From an uncultured Ruminococcus sp. (GTDB lineage: Bacteria > Bacillota > Clostridia > Oscillospirales > Ruminococcaceae), in the NCBI GenBank assembly GCA_945867875.1, contig CAMBJF010000124.1, forward strand, positions 1 to 7,130: 7,130 bases of DNA. The letters run 5' to 3'. How positions within the stretch are numbered: position 1 is the first letter of the stretch; the number at the start of each line of letters is the position of its first letter. The position numbers were made by a program, and so were the translations under genes. Below the pieces are notes generated by a model, which had not been told where the DNA came from, did no database searches, and saw nothing but the letters and a program-made list of their open reading frames with translations. Of this stretch, positions 6,162 through 7,130 are shown piece by piece.

Positions 6162-6893
6162 AATCCTTTTTCTGGAATGGTATATTGTGCGGACTGCGGA
6201 AAGAAGATGTATCTTTGCCGTTCCCGAAGTCTTTCGGAAGACCAGGAGCATCTGAAATGCTCTACATACGCAAATGACAAGGACGAGTGTTCCGCACATT
6301 TCATTCGCACTGCTGTACTTCGGCAGATACTTCTTTCCGAGATGAATCGAATTATCGAAAAAATCGGTATTGACGAGGAAGGCTTTGCTAATGAAGCACA
6401 TGAATGCTCCCGGCTTCGGCAGGATGATGAACTGAAAAAGGCGAAAAAGATTGTCGGACAATACAGTAAGCGCACAGCAGAGCTTGACAAGCTTTTCATC
6501 AGACTTTACGAGGACAATGTTTCGGGGAAGATATCCGATGAGCGGTTTGAGATGCTGGCCAAGAAGTATGAAACCGAACAGCGGGAGATAAGAAAGAACC
6601 TTTCGGAGCTGTCGGCATTTATTGAGAGCAAGGAGCAGAAAATCGCTGATGTGACGCAGTTTCTTTCAATCGTCCGCAAGTACACGAACATAACGGAGCT
6701 TACTCCCGAAATAATACACGAATTTATTGAGAAGATAGTGGTTCACGCTCCCGATAAATCAAGCGGTCACAGGAGGCAGCAGGTGGACATTTACTATCGT
6801 TTCAGCGTTGGTGTTTCAAGTGTTCAGATCGACAGTAGAGATTATGACAAAAAGTTAAGACAGCACAGTCGGCTTGACGGTGCTGTCTTATGA
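6162..6893 (+). pseudogene. 3' remnant of a large serine recombinase (zinc ribbon and DUF4368-like tail)
   Basis: The visible part begins with NPFSGMVYCADCGKKMY, the start of the recombinase zinc beta-ribbon, with four cysteine ligands (CADC, then KCS and DEC about 20-30 residues on). A charged coiled-coil region follows (about 6360-6660). The end, EIIHEFIEKIVVHAPDKSSG and then VDIYYRF, is the tail found in Clostridia large serine recombinases (DUF4368-type). The N-terminal resolvase domain with the catalytic serine and the recombinase domain, some 270-300 residues, are missing, and the first ATG lies inside the zinc ribbon. The last residues after DYDKK are encoded by a hairpin (6856-6890), so the natural stop may also be lost. 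Full-length relatives excise and insert conjugative or mobilizable elements. This piece cannot catalyse recombination and marks a decayed element. Confidence 0.85.
6849..6890 (-). terminator. Terminator for the minus-strand XRE gene
   Basis: TAAGACAGCAC (6856-6866) pairs perfectly with GTGCTGTCTTA (6880-6890), and inner GTC/GAC pairs extend it. Read on the minus strand it is followed by TTTTT (6853-6849), whereas no T run follows on the plus strand. It therefore serves the convergent regulator gene to the right, although it lies inside the end of the recombinase frame. Confidence 0.7.
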
Positions 6894-6911
6894 AATAAGG
6901 GGAATACTTCT

Positions 6912-7130
6912 TTATGAGGTGCTGCCCTTTGGAAAGTCCCTTTTTGTCATTGGTGAGGCCTGCGATATAATCAAGGCTCACGTTATAGAATGCCGAGAGC
7001 TGAGCCGCAAAGTCAAGTGGAACGGTGTGCTTGCCCTGCTCATAATTGGGTTAGGTGGTTTTATGCATCTGAGGTTTATTTACAAGCTGTTCCTGTGTAA
7101 GATCCTCGTCCTCACGCAAATCACGAATTC
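6912..7130 (-). pseudogene. Broken XRE-family regulator, cut by the window edge
   Basis: On the minus strand, from the right edge, a Cro/CI-type helix-turn-helix is readable: IRDLREDEDLTQEQLVNK, PQMHKTT, a stop codon TAA (7053-7051), then PNYEQGKHTVPLDFAAQLSA and FYNVSLDYIAGLTNDKK. The stop stands where relatives have a Tyr or other residue just before xNYEQGK, so it interrupts the recognition helix region. After LTNDKK the frame continues without stop through a terminator hairpin to 6802. Removing one base around 6937-6945 (AAAAAGGGA) would instead give DFPKGSTS and a stop at 6914-6912, about 20 bases before the terminator, which suggests a frameshift as well. The beginning lies outside the window. 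Small regulators of this kind are common in integrative elements of Clostridia. A sequencing error is the alternative to real decay. Confidence 0.75.

Noticed and set aside
6047..6499. Minus-strand open frame opposite the recombinase relic
   Set aside because: It overlaps the recognisable zinc ribbon and coiled coil on the other strand, and its Ser-, Phe- and Arg-rich translation is typical of a shadow frame.
1..7130. CRISPR array, toxin-antitoxin pair or bacteriocin precursor
   Set aside because: I found no regularly spaced repeats, no small paired toxin-antitoxin frames, and no short peptide gene with a leader motif near the exporters.

Overview
The window looks like a piece of a Gram-positive, anaerobic Clostridia chromosome, probably a Ruminococcus-like Oscillospiraceae. 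This rests on strong AGGAGG-type ribosome binding sites, moderate GC genes in AT-rich spacers, and recombinase families (large serine recombinase with a DUF4368-type tail, Tn916-like tyrosine integrase) that are typical of gut Clostridia. The assignment is an inference; no species marker gene is present.

Left part (1-1120): positions 99-144 are the 3' half of a tRNA gene that folds as tRNA-Arg(CCG), from the anticodon loop through CCA, with a terminator right behind it but no 5' half. This is the expected scar of integration into a tRNA gene. Beside it, on the minus strand, is a tyrosine integrase with a complete catalytic domain but no N-terminal DNA-binding domains and no credible start. 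A long hairpin (1079-1119) separates this relic from the next unit.

Centre (1222-5906): an apparently intact operon on the plus strand. A strong extended -10 promoter drives a 297-residue XRE-family regulator, followed after 3 nt by an ABC exporter half-transporter (615 aa) and, with an 8-nt overlap, a second half-transporter (604 aa). A clear terminator closes the unit. The two ABC proteins each carry a six-helix membrane domain and a full nucleotide-binding domain, so they most likely form a heterodimeric exporter. The linked regulator probably controls its own operon. The substrate cannot be read from the sequence; drugs or peptides are both possible.

Right part (5907-7130): an AT-rich spacer with two perfect inverted repeats leads into the 3' end of a large serine recombinase (zinc ribbon, coiled coil, DUF4368-like tail) that lacks its catalytic domain. 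Convergent to it, running off the right edge, is a second small XRE regulator on the minus strand, inactivated by a stop codon in its helix-turn-helix and probably a frameshift.

Taken together, an intact regulator-exporter cassette sits between decayed remains of two different kinds of integrative element, at a tRNA integration hotspot. I see no clear evidence of a wholly new system. The most unusual points are the tRNA scar, the two-DNA-binding-domain regulator tied to a paired exporter, and the hidden broken regulator at the right edge.
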